Origin: Phytopythium helicoides
Lineage: Eukaryota; Oomycota; Peronosporomycetes; Pythiales; Pythiaceae
Assembly: GCA_024867545.1 (NCBI GenBank)
Contig: JANFNE010000008.1
Location: 952,501 to 1,016,500, forward strand
Direction: 5' to 3'
DNA: 64,000 bases
Shown: one piece after another, positions 52,234 through 61,601 of the stretch
Layout: each line of letters opens with the position of its first letter
Numbering within the stretch: the stretch's first letter is position 1
The notes under the pieces: model-generated
What the model saw: only the letters and a program-made list of their open reading frames with translations
What the model was told of the DNA's origin: nothing
Database searches by the model: none
Made by a program: the position numbers and the translations under genes

Positions 52234-55200
52234 GTGGGTTCACCCCAAAGCCACGGTTCTTTGCTCTCGCCGAAGTTGGCTCGCGGCTCTCTTGACGCAG
52301 AGAAGAAGGAGAAGCGTGGCTGCAGCCCAATCGCCACCGAAGCGGCGACGGACATGCTGAGAGGATTGGTTGCTGCAGCTCAGGATGTCGGAAGACGACT
52401 TATTGACGCTGGGATAAAGTGGGGTTTGAGCACTGTAAGGGGTGTTGTTGACCGCAGAGAGAGTGCTGTCGATGAAGATGGAAAGTCGGCGTTGATTCTG
52501 GCTGCTCGAGATGGTTGCCTAGAAGGGGTGGAGAGCCTCGTAGGCGGCGGCGCGGATGTGGATGCTATCGAAAACAATGGGAAGACGACACTGATGATAG
52601 CTATCGCAAATGGTCACTTGGACGTTGTGAAGTACTTTGTTGATCGCGGCTCCGGTCTTAATGCCACTGACAACAATGGGCATACGGCTTTGATGATGGC
52701 TGCTGAAGGTGGCAACTTAGAAGCAGTGAAGTACCTTGTTGAGCACGACGCTGATTGGACGGCCGCTGAATGTAATGGGCGAACGGCTTGGATGCTGGCA
52801 GCGGCAAGCGGACACTTGGAAGTTGTGAAGTACTTCCACAAGTGCGGGGCTGATGTGAACGCAACTGAAAAGAATGGACAATCGGCTTGGATGGTTGCAG
52901 CATCAAATGGCTATTTGGATGTTGTAGAGTATCTCATCGATAACGAGGCTAACATTTGCGCCACTGAAATGTACGGGAAGACGGCTTTGATCATTGCAGC
53001 TGCAAACGGTCAATTACCTGTTGTGAAGTACCTTATTGGTCGTGGTGTTGATGTTGGTGCGACTGACACCAACGGGCAGACCGCGTTGATGACTGCTGCA
53101 GCTAAAGGTCGTTTGGCTGTTGTGAAATACTTTGTTGATTTCGGTGTGAATCTGAATACTGCGAATAACGACGGCTGGACGGCTTTGATCCTGGCTGCCC
53201 GTTTTGGACATCTTGAAGTCGTGACTTTGCTCGTTGATCGTGGTGCTGACGTGAACTCTACTGGCAAAAATGGCCAGACGGCGTTGATGCGAGCTGCAGC
53301 CAACGATCACTTACCCGTTGTGACATATCTTGTAAAACACGGAGCTGACGTGAAGGCTACAGACGCCGACGGAGATACGGCTTTGGTGATTGCTGCACAC
53401 TATGGAGAATTGGAGGTTGTGGAGTACCTCGTTGATCATGGCAAAAATATCAACGCAGATGATGTCAACGATACACAGAGAGCTTTGATTCGGGCTGTTG
53501 AGAATGACCGCTTAGAGGTTGTAAAACTTGTCATTGGGTTTGGTGCCGATGTGAATATCGTCGACAATCACGGACAAACGGCTTTGATGATTGCTGCAGA
53601 GTATGGCAATATGGAAGTTGTGAAATACCTCCTTGACCACGAAGCTGATATCGAGGCTGTTAACCGAAATGGTCTCAGGGCTGTTACCGTTGCTGCTCAA
53701 CACGGACACCGTGAAGTTCACCGAATGCTTTCTCTACGAGCATCCGAATCTGCGATGTCACTAACTGACGCCGTCTCGTCGTCAATAATAGCTTCTTCGT
53801 TGAGTCACTCCTCGCTTTTGGTTTCTCCGTTCGATATCAACATCAAACGTGCCACCAACTCCGATAATTCTGGTACAGACTTTATTGCTACCTGGCTTGA
53901 CGCCGATGTTGCGGTTAAATTGTTTGTACCAGATGCGTCCAACACGACCTTTTATGATGAAGTGACATTGTGGCATCAACTACGACACCCAAACATCATC
54001 AAGCTGTATGGTGCATGTGATGTCGGCCACAACTTGTTTGTGTGTGAACTGGCAACGAACGGATCTGTTGTGGACTATCTCAAATCGAGCTCACCAGCAA
54101 ATCGGAGACCGTGGAAATATCTGCACCATGCGGCACTGGGTCTAGCGTATTTACACGAGCGTGGTATCATTCATGGCGATTTGCGAGGAAGTAATATCTT
54201 GCTAGGAGACGACGATCAAGCGAAGCTCGCGAACTTTGGTTTGAGCGGATCCTCAAATCCGAAGAGTGGTCATGAGACAAGAGGCGCTTCTCGCGGTTTC
54301 GTTGGGTCGATGCGTTGGCAGTCGCCTGAGATGTTGGAGGGTGGGAAGCCGTCTTATGCGTCGGATGTGTATGCCCTGGGTGTGTGTGTCGTTGAATTTA
54401 TAACAGGTGAGATTCCTTGGCAAAGATTTCACGAGATGACTGTTCGGCGGGCAAAAATGATGTGGGAACCTGAGGACAAATATCCTGCTGGACAACCTGC
54501 GAAGGTCTCGCTTGAACACAGAGGCCTCATAAAGCAACTCTGCTATCGTGACCCAACTCTCAGGCAAACTGCATCTGGTTGCGTCCACTTATTCGAAGAA
54601 TTGGCCAAACAAGAAGAAGACAACAATAACGACCAAAGGATACAACCTCGGACACCACGGCAAGTCGTCAGTGATGGTCAATACTGGAAGGATGAATTGG
54701 CAAAGCTCTGGGTGAAGTTTCAAGATGTATGCAAACGTGGCAATGCGACAAAATGTTCAGGTGTATATCGATCGGTTGTCGAGGATCTTCAACAACTATA
54801 TGCCGTCTTTCAAAAAACACCTCAGCCACAACACCTTGTCGAACAAATGTACAGCCTGCTCAATGATGCCGTCAATCTAGTCCAGAATGTCAGCCAAACC
54901 GCTCTTGTGATTCAGTTATCGTCAACAAGAGCTACAGGAAGTAGCGTGCACGCTCTGCGTCGACGCATTGCTGCTGTCAAGACTCAGCTTGGTATTCACA
55001 AAGAACAATATCAAGGTCCGCAGAGCACTACTGGCGATGGCGCTCCTCACCTAGCGCACGAAACGCAAATGTTCATTTCAGAGATCTCGAAGACGTGGCT
55101 CATTCTGGACGATCTGAAAACAGGTGAGGAGCGGGCAACATTCCTGGCGCATTTGCACTCAGAGATCAATGAGCATGCCGCGAGCTACTCTATTGGTCAG

Positions 55201-56748
55201 CTGGAGATCATGCAGCAAGCTTATGATAATCTCAAGAACAGACTGGATGCAAATGAAGATTTTTCGCCCAATCTTCCCGTTTGGTTTGTACCTTGGTACG
55301 AGTTGAGTCAAGGGAGACAAATCGAGATCGGCTCTGGTGGTTTCGGAAGCGTATATCTCACAAAGTGGTTAGACACGAACGTCGTCGTCAAACAACTGGA
55401 ACCCTCGGATTCTTTCGATGGCAAACAGACTTCAACTTGGACAACTGCTGACTCTTCTCAACCTTCAATGAGGGTTCGACCTAATAAAGCATTGGGAGAT
55501 GATGAGCGGAGAATATTTAAACGTGAGGTCAACATCTGGTTCCACCTCAGTCATCCGCATGTTGTTCGCCTGTTTGGTGCTTGCCATGTTGGACCGCGGC
55601 CATTCTTCGTGTGTGAGTACGCGTCGAACGGGTCACTGGACAAGTATCTGGTACAAAATCCCGACGAAATCTGGAGGAAGCTTCATGAAGCCGCGCTCGG
55701 TCTGCTGTATTTGCATGAGCGTGGAATTGTGCACTGTGACTTGAAGTGCAACAATATCGTGGTGGGAAGCGACAAGAAGGCGAAAGTAACGGACTTTGGT
55801 TTGAGTTTGGCTGCGTCAATTGATGACGACGACATCAAGGACAAGAACGGAATGAATATCACTGGTGCGTGGAATTGGTTGGCACCGGAGCTGATGGTTG
55901 GAGACACCGATACACCAACTCGCGAGTCGGATGTGTTTTCGTTCGGCATGTGCATCATCGAGGCGCTTCGAGTGGTAGAGGCAGCACACGATAAACCCAA
56001 TGAGTGTGAGAAGACGCCACCGCGAGTTCCATGGAGTGGCATTGAGGACAGAGACGTCGTGAAAGCTTTTATGAAACGCGGTCAACTACCTCATCGTCCG
56101 ATTGGATGCACCGATGTTCAGTGGGAACTGATCAAGAGAATGTGCAAGTTCAACCCACGTGAGCGGATCCAAATATGCACGGTTGTCGATGAGTTATCCG
56201 TGCTGGCAGGAATACATGAGAGTGAAAAGCAGCCATTCGAACAGCTAACGAGCGTGTCTTCACAAACGGATATCTCGTCTTTGGCAGAGTCTGTGAGGAA
56301 CCATATCACTCACGAGCGAAACATTCTACTAGATTCAGGAAGAGCTCACGACAAGATCTATCAAATTCATGGGCTACTGTGGACTCGAGTCGAGGATTTT
56401 CATAAACGTATTGATGAGCGAGTCGATGTATTGGATCAACTTGCGGTATTTGCTGGTGATGCGCACTCGGCAACGATGGCGATATCATCCCACTCGGATT
56501 CACTGATGGACTTCACGGAGCAGTCCCTTCAAATTTACGGTCTTCATCGCCGACTGGACAAGTTGATGTCTGCCACATTCGTGAGGGTCGATCATATCGA
56601 GACAAGCGTCCACAACTGGAAGCTCAAGTGCTACGATATTCTGGGAGTTGACTCGTCCGTGGCTGCTCCTCTATTGTATGCTGGTGGCCAATCCACGCAC
56701 CAAAGAAAAGTTGTTGAGCACAACCTTCTTCCTGCCGAGCCAGCTTGA
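52234..56748 (+). CDS. Ankyrin-pseudokinase-kinase protein, gene 4 (intact)
   Basis: This is one exon of 1504 residues. About 13 ankyrin repeats fill residues 75-515. The pseudokinase has Lys562 and H-G-D-L-R-G-S-N (His647), but NFG (Asn667). The linker keeps Q-L-S-S-T-R-A-T-G-S-S and W-F-V-P-W-Y-E-L. The active-type kinase has G-S-G-G-F-G-S-V (Gly1033), Lys1053, a charged insert before helix C, H-C-D-L-K-C-N-N (Asp1169) and DFG (Asp1187). The helical C-terminus has H-R-R-L-D-K-L-M. It has fewer repeats than gene 2 and is clearly diverged from it, so this is an older copy. Met40 (52351) is an alternative start. It converges on ClpB with 193 bp between stops. Confidence 0.88.
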   Translation: MGSPQSHGSLLSPKLARGSLDAEKKEKRGCSPIATEAATDMLRGLVAAAQDVGRRLIDAGIKWGLSTVRGVVDRRESAVDEDGKSALILAARDGCLEGVESLVGGGADVDAIENNGKTTLMIAIANGHLDVVKYFVDRGSGLNATDNNGHTALMMAAEGGNLEAVKYLVEHDADWTAAECNGRTAWMLAAASGHLEVVKYFHKCGADVNATEKNGQSAWMVAASNGYLDVVEYLIDNEANICATEMYGKTALIIAAANGQLPVVKYLIGRGVDVGATDTNGQTALMTAAAKGRLAVVKYFVDFGVNLNTANNDGWTALILAARFGHLEVVTLLVDRGADVNSTGKNGQTALMRAAANDHLPVVTYLVKHGADVKATDADGDTALVIAAHYGELEVVEYLVDHGKNINADDVNDTQRALIRAVENDRLEVVKLVIGFGADVNIVDNHGQTALMIAAEYGNMEVVKYLLDHEADIEAVNRNGLRAVTVAAQHGHREVHRMLSLRASESAMSLTDAVSSSIIASSLSHSSLLVSPFDINIKRATNSDNSGTDFIATWLDADVAVKLFVPDASNTTFYDEVTLWHQLRHPNIIKLYGACDVGHNLFVCELATNGSVVDYLKSSSPANRRPWKYLHHAALGLAYLHERGIIHGDLRGSNILLGDDDQAKLANFGLSGSSNPKSGHETRGASRGFVGSMRWQSPEMLEGGKPSYASDVYALGVCVVEFITGEIPWQRFHEMTVRRAKMMWEPEDKYPAGQPAKVSLEHRGLIKQLCYRDPTLRQTASGCVHLFEELAKQEEDNNNDQRIQPRTPRQVVSDGQYWKDELAKLWVKFQDVCKRGNATKCSGVYRSVVEDLQQLYAVFQKTPQPQHLVEQMYSLLNDAVNLVQNVSQTALVIQLSSTRATGSSVHALRRRIAAVKTQLGIHKEQYQGPQSTTGDGAPHLAHETQMFISEISKTWLILDDLKTGEERATFLAHLHSEINEHAASYSIGQLEIMQQAYDNLKNRLDANEDFSPNLPVWFVPWYELSQGRQIEIGSGGFGSVYLTKWLDTNVVVKQLEPSDSFDGKQTSTWTTADSSQPSMRVRPNKALGDDERRIFKREVNIWFHLSHPHVVRLFGACHVGPRPFFVCEYASNGSLDKYLVQNPDEIWRKLHEAALGLLYLHERGIVHCDLKCNNIVVGSDKKAKVTDFGLSLAASIDDDDIKDKNGMNITGAWNWLAPELMVGDTDTPTRESDVFSFGMCIIEALRVVEAAHDKPNECEKTPPRVPWSGIEDRDVVKAFMKRGQLPHRPIGCTDVQWELIKRMCKFNPRERIQICTVVDELSVLAGIHESEKQPFEQLTSVSSQTDISSLAESVRNHITHERNILLDSGRAHDKIYQIHGLLWTRVEDFHKRIDERVDVLDQLAVFAGDAHSATMAISSHSDSLMDFTEQSLQIYGLHRRLDKLMSATFVRVDHIETSVHNWKLKCYDILGVDSSVAAPLLYAGGQSTHQRKVVEHNLLPAEPA

Positions 56749-56941
56749 ATCACCATTTGCTTTTTTTTTTGTTTCAAGACCAAAACTGTTGGCCGCAGGA
56801 TATCAATCAGATAGGATTCCAGCTCAATTGGCGACGCTCGTAAGATCGATCATCAAAAAAAGGAAAGCACACCACAACATAACAAAAATGATTTTCACAT
56901 TGGCAACCTAATCAAACCTCAGTCACTCAAAACTGCTGCTC

Positions 56942-58613
56942 TCACTCGATGAGCAACGCCTTCGCCTTCTGACCCTCACGCTGAACGTCCTCATCGAAGT
57001 TCGGGTTGACGCGCACATGCAGCGTCTGACCACGCGATACCGATCCCTCCAGCAACTTGATAGCCATCGGGTTCAGCAACTCATGCTGGATCACGCGCTT
57101 CAGCGGACGAGCGCCATACAACGGACTGTATCCATCGTCCGCCAGACGCTGCTCCGCGTCCTTGGCGACCTCCATCTTGATCTCGTTCTCCTCCAACAAC
57201 TTGTCCACCTGCCGCAACTGCAGGTCCACAATCGAGCGGATGTCCTCGCGACTCAGCCGATTGAACAACACGAGCTCGTCGATGCGGTTCAGGAACTCGG
57301 GAGAGTAGTGCGATCTCACCACGCTCAGCACCTCGGACTCGACTGTCGAGCTAGGCAGTCCCTCCGGGAGCGTAGACAACACGTCCGAGCCTAGATTACT
57401 CGTCAAGATGATCACCGTGTTGCGGAAGTCCACGAGTCTTCCTTGCGAGTCGGTCAAACGGCCCTCATCCAGCACCTGCAGCAAGATGTTGGACACGTCA
57501 CGATGCGCCTTCTCGAACTCGTCGAACAGCACGACTTGGTACGGACGACGACGCACTGCCTCGGTCAGGGTGCCACCCTCTTCATACCCGATGTAGCCTG
57601 GTGGTGCGCCAACGAGGCGGCTCACGCTGAACTTCTCCATGTACTCGGACATGTCGATGCGCGTGAGGGCCTGCGGAGTCTGAAAGAGGAACTCCGACAG
57701 AGCCTTCGTCAGCTCAGTCTTGCCCACACCCGTAGGCCCCAGGAACATGAACACACCGAGAGGACGGTTGTGGGCATGCAGACCGGCACGAGCCAAACGC
57801 ACGCAGTCACTCACAGCAGACACAGCTTGAGCCTGGCCGATCACATGCTGGTTCAGATACTCCTCCATCTTCAGCAGCCGCTGCTTCTCGCCTTCCATCA
57901 ACGTCGATGCGGGAATCCCAGTCGCCTGAGCCACGACTTCCGCCACGTGATCAGACGTCACCGCGCCTCCGAGCACAGAGCTCGTCGCCTTCTTGGACTC
58001 GGACGCCGCCGTCGCCTCCTCTTCTCGCGCCTCTTCTTCCTCGACCTCCTTCTCGAGCTTCGGGATGACCGAGTGAAGCAGCTCGCCTGCTCGACCGTAG
58101 TTGTAGTTGTTCTGCGCTGTCACCAGCTCGCGACGAGCTTCCTCCAGCTTGCGCTTCGTGTCGGCGATCTTGTCCAGCCGACTCTTCTCGCTGTTCCACT
58201 CGTCCATGAGCTTCTTGAGCTCCACGTTCGACGCCGCCACCTCCTGCTCCAGCAGCTCCAGGCGCTTCTTGGACGCCTTGTCCGTCTCCTTGCGCAGCGC
58301 CTCGATCTCAATGCGGCGCCGGATGATCTCGCGGTCGAGCTTGTCGATAGGCTCGGGCTTGCTCTCCTGCTGCAGGCGCAGTCTCGACGCCGCCTCGTCC
58401 ATCAGGTCAATGGCCTTGTCCGGCATCTTGCGCTCCGTGAGGTACCTGTCCGCCAGCGTCGCCGCCGCCACCAGCGCGTTGTCCGAGATGCGCACGCCGT
58501 GGTGCACCTCGTACTTCTCCTTGAGTCCTCGCAGGATGGTGATCGTGTCCTCGACACTGGGCTCGGGCACCACGACGGGCTGGAAGCGCCGGGCCAGCGC
58601 GGCGTCCTTCTCA

Positions 58614-58648
<35 letters not shown>

Positions 58649-59224
58649 CATGCAGTGCAGCGAGCCCCTCGCGAGCGCGGGCTTGAGCATGTTGGCGGCG
58701 TCCGTGCCTCCCTCTGCGCCTCCCGCCCCCACGAGCGTGTGCAGCTCGTCGATGAACAGGATCGTGTCTCCCTGCGCGTCGTCCACGTCTTTCAGCACGG
58801 CCTTGAGGCGCTCCTCAAACTCTCCGCGGAACTTGGCGCCGGCCACAAGCGCCGCCAGGTCCAGCGACACGACCGTCTTGTGCTTGAGGCTGTCGGGCAC
58901 CTCCCCGGCCGCCACGCGCTGCGCCAGCCCCTCGGCGATGGCCGTCTTGCCCACGCCGGGCTCCCCGATCAGGATCGGGTTGTTCTTGGTGCGCCGTGAC
59001 AGGATCTGGATGGCGCGCCGGATCTGCTCCTCGCGGCCGATCACCGGGTCCAGCTTGCCCTGCTTGGCCGCCTCCGTCAGGTCGCGTCCGTACTTGCGCA
59101 GGCTCTCGCCGCGCGGCACGTTCTCAGGGTTGATCCACGGCTGGTTGGGGGCCGACGACAGCGCGCGCAGCTGCAGGGAGCGCAGTGCGAGCGGCCGCAG
59201 CGAGCGGCGGCCCAGCGACAGCAT
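56942..59224 (-). CDS. HSP78: Mitochondrial ClpB/Hsp78 disaggregase
   Basis: This AAA+ hexameric ATPase refolds aggregated proteins with Hsp70. It has 760 residues from the chosen ATG (59224). That start gives an Arg/Leu/Ser-rich, acid-free N-terminus, [10 protein letters not shown], typical of a mitochondrial presequence. Like yeast Hsp78 it lacks the ClpB N-domain. Motifs: Walker A G-E-P-G-V-G-K-T and Walker B I-L-F-I-D-E in AAA1; a coiled-coil middle domain ([11 protein letters not shown]); and Walker A G-P-T-G-V-G-K-T, pore loop G-Y-I-G-Y and arginine-finger region F-L-N-R-I-D in AAA2. The frame extends upstream to 59347, but that part looks unlike the family and overlaps a candidate heat-shock element. 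Confidence 0.92.
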
Positions 59225-59302
59225 CAGGAAGGGAATTGGCTTGCGGGCGACGAGGCGAGTTGACGACTGAGGTGATGGATGAAAGGTGCGCTTCAACTGA
59301 GG

Positions 59303-59330
59303 AGATGGAACATTCGAGACGAATTGAGAA
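59303..59330 (-). promoter_or_regulatory. Candidate heat-shock element upstream of ClpB
   Basis: Five-base spaced units read GAA (59308), TTC (59313), GAC (59318), ATT (59323) and GAA (59328). Three of the five are perfect, in the alternating nGAAn/nTTCn pattern bound by heat-shock factor trimers. The element is about 85-105 bp before the chosen ClpB start, a gene class that is normally heat-induced. The match is moderate. Confidence 0.45.
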
Positions 59331-59366
59331 ATTACGCAGGTGGGCATGCAACTTCAAGTGAGGGAC

Positions 59367-59468
59367 TGGATGAGCATCCGTGCATCTAATCGGACGATGA
59401 GGTAGTTGGTTGCGCTTCATGAGAGCTTTTACGACGTCTCTGGCCTCGATGCCACTCCATGGAACTCG
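59367..59468 (-). pseudogene. Fragment of an ankyrin-kinase second kinase domain (C-lobe), copy 5
   Basis: The minus strand encodes R-V-P-W-S-G-I-E-A-R-D-V-V-K, then M-K-R-N-Q-L-P-H-R-P-I, nearly identical to the helix-G region of gene 4 (R-V-P-W-S-G-I-E-D-R-D-V-V-K). No kinase sequence is recognisable on either side. With the ankyrin remnant just upstream on the same strand, it is what remains of a fifth ankyrin-kinase gene after a large internal deletion. Confidence 0.75.
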
Positions 59469-59717
59469 CAGTAACATCCGGATCTTCTGTTGAGCCAAAG
59501 CATTCGACATACGATCACAAGCAGATGAAGACTGCCGGAGAGTCACATCTTACAAACAAAACTACTTCAACAATCGTTCCCAGTACCATTCTCTGACGAA
59601 ATCCACCAAGACAACTTAGATGTATTGCAGATATTTTCTTGGCCGACGCTTCTCTCGAAAACAGGGGAGCGAGTTGGTCGTGGATGAAAACAACTAAGGA
59701 GCAATCCGAACGGCGAT

Positions 59718-60610
59718 GTTATCATTTAGGCTTAGCCAGCGTGCTGGGGATGTCAATAAGCCTGTAATTTGATGCATAAGCAATGACCTTCAGATAGACT
59801 TTACTAGCGTGATTGCTGCGGTCCATGAGGTGCATCACATCGTCGTGGTGACTGCTTCGAGCAGCCTTCATCAAAGCTGTCCATCCCGTTGATGGTAGTC
59901 GCGTTCACAACCGCACCGTGATCAGCAAGATACTCCACAACTCCCAGGACACCGCTTTGCAGCAAAAATGAAGCATCGCTGGAAGTAGCATTCACATTTG
60001 CGGCATGATCAACGAGATACTTGACAATGTGCACCTGTCCTCGTCCAGCAGCCGTCATCAAAGCTGTAGTTCCTTCGTCCGCGCCAACGCCATTCAAATC
60101 CGGGCCGCAATAGATGAGATACCTCTCAACATCCAAGGTGCCACCACAAACAGCCGCAATTAGTGCTTCGTTTGCGCGTTCTTCTTCGCCGACGAAAATG
60201 ATAGCCGCCGTTCCGCTCGTGGTAGATGTATTAGCATCGAAGACTAGATCAACGAGGAATTTCACAATGTCCAAGCTCCGTCGCTGAGCCGCCGTCATCA
60301 ACTCCAGCCAAACCAAACTTGTATTCGTATTCAAGTCAACACTGCAGCCGGCGAGGTACCTCAGAGCGTTTAAATGTTCACCATAGGCAGCATAAACCAA
60401 ACCCGTCGATCCATCGGTGGTGGTAGCGCTCACATTTGCACAATGATTAACGATATACTCGATTGTGACCAAGCGACCACGTTGAGTAGCCCAGATCAAA
60501 ACCGTTACTCCTTCGTTGTAGGCAGCATTCACATCTGCGCCGTAATCAATAAGGTACTTCACGATTTCCAGGTACAAGCAGTAGCAGCTACTAGTCTTCT
60601 TTCCAGCGCC
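59718..60610 (-). pseudogene. Ankyrin-repeat remnant, copy 5
   Basis: About seven ankyrin repeats read on the minus strand between 60577 and about 59900, starting within a repeat (L-E-I-V-K-Y-L) with no proper ATG. An earlier piece of repeat lies in another frame up to about 60610. Near 59890 one extra base (GGGATGG) breaks a repeat that would otherwise read N-G-W-T-A-L-M-K-A-A. Beyond it the restored frame runs on to about 59718. At least two frameshifts and the missing kinases mark it as a pseudogene. Confidence 0.7.
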
Positions 60611-61601
60611 TTTCCACTCCTCAATTCATGGTTCGAAGCAGCGCACCCCATCGTTCCGTGTCAAGATCCTCACTGAACTGTCTTCTCCAAGACCAAACGA
60701 GTTTCGCGAGAGTGTACCAACTGGTCCTCTCCACCCATGCATGAGCCTTTCTAACGCGTTAGCTTTTTTCAGCCCATCTAGACACCTCCTCAACACGCTC
60801 TCCTTCCTGATGTAAGTTGCTCATGCGAACAGTGAAAAAAGCTGTGCCTGCTGACGGCTGCCGCTAATCAGTGTCTGTTGTTGAAAACCCAGGGTGCTGC
60901 GCGGATGGGCGTTTTGGCTCTCTATCCTCCAACTAGCGATGCTCGACGGTTCAAAAGCGATGAAAAGCGTAGCAGCAACTCTCCAACATCTCTTCGCCAC
61001 CAATGCTGGCAGGGCGAGTCCTCCCTCGTTCGGATCAATTTTTTCCCTCATTTTTTCCCAACTCTCACGAAGAAAGCAGCAGCCTCCAGCGTCGAACAGA
61101 GCAACACGGCTACAATTCACCAGTGTCCAACGGCGAATCCGTCTCCGTGCCGTCTCCATGTGGCGCTCGTGACGGTCATTCGCGCCTGAGGAACGCGCGC
61201 ACCATCCTTTTTGCCGCTTGGCGACGTTGAAGCTGCCCCTTCATAACACTCCGCACCTGATTACGCACGTCCCCAGTTGCGCAAATGGATTTTCCTCCTC
61301 CGCCAAAAAGTGCTAATACTACCTCTCCATCTCCTCTTCATTTGTCACTTCCAAACTCTCTAGTGCGCTCCACATCTTCATCTGGAGCGCTCCACCCACG
61401 CATGTGTGACACGCCCGTCAAACCCCAACTCTGATTGCGAGAGGGAAACCTTCGGGCCCTTCAGTCGCCAAGAAGAAGCGACAGGCGCTCATTGCTCCTT
61501 AGTGCTCTGCGTCTCCAGGTCCAAGGCGGCGCTCTCCAGCTCCAGCGCCAGCGCCAGCTTCTTCTCCAGCTCCAGCTCCAGCTCCAGCTCCAGCTCCAGC
61601 G
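60611..61601 (+). promoter_or_regulatory. Intergenic region and leader of the FYVE-SYLF gene
   Basis: No gene is supported. CT-rich runs and CTCATTTTTTCCC (61049-61061) and TCATTTGTCACTTCC (about 61340) loosely resemble the oomycete initiator, in which TCATT is followed by a pyrimidine-rich stretch; neither is a full match. A run of CCAGCT repeats (about 61535-61600) lies just before the start codon. Confidence 0.35.

Noticed and set aside
57443..58999. Plus-strand ORF of 518 residues opposite ClpB
   Set aside because: It is the antisense of a strongly conserved chaperone gene and has an Arg/His/Leu-rich, domain-free translation.
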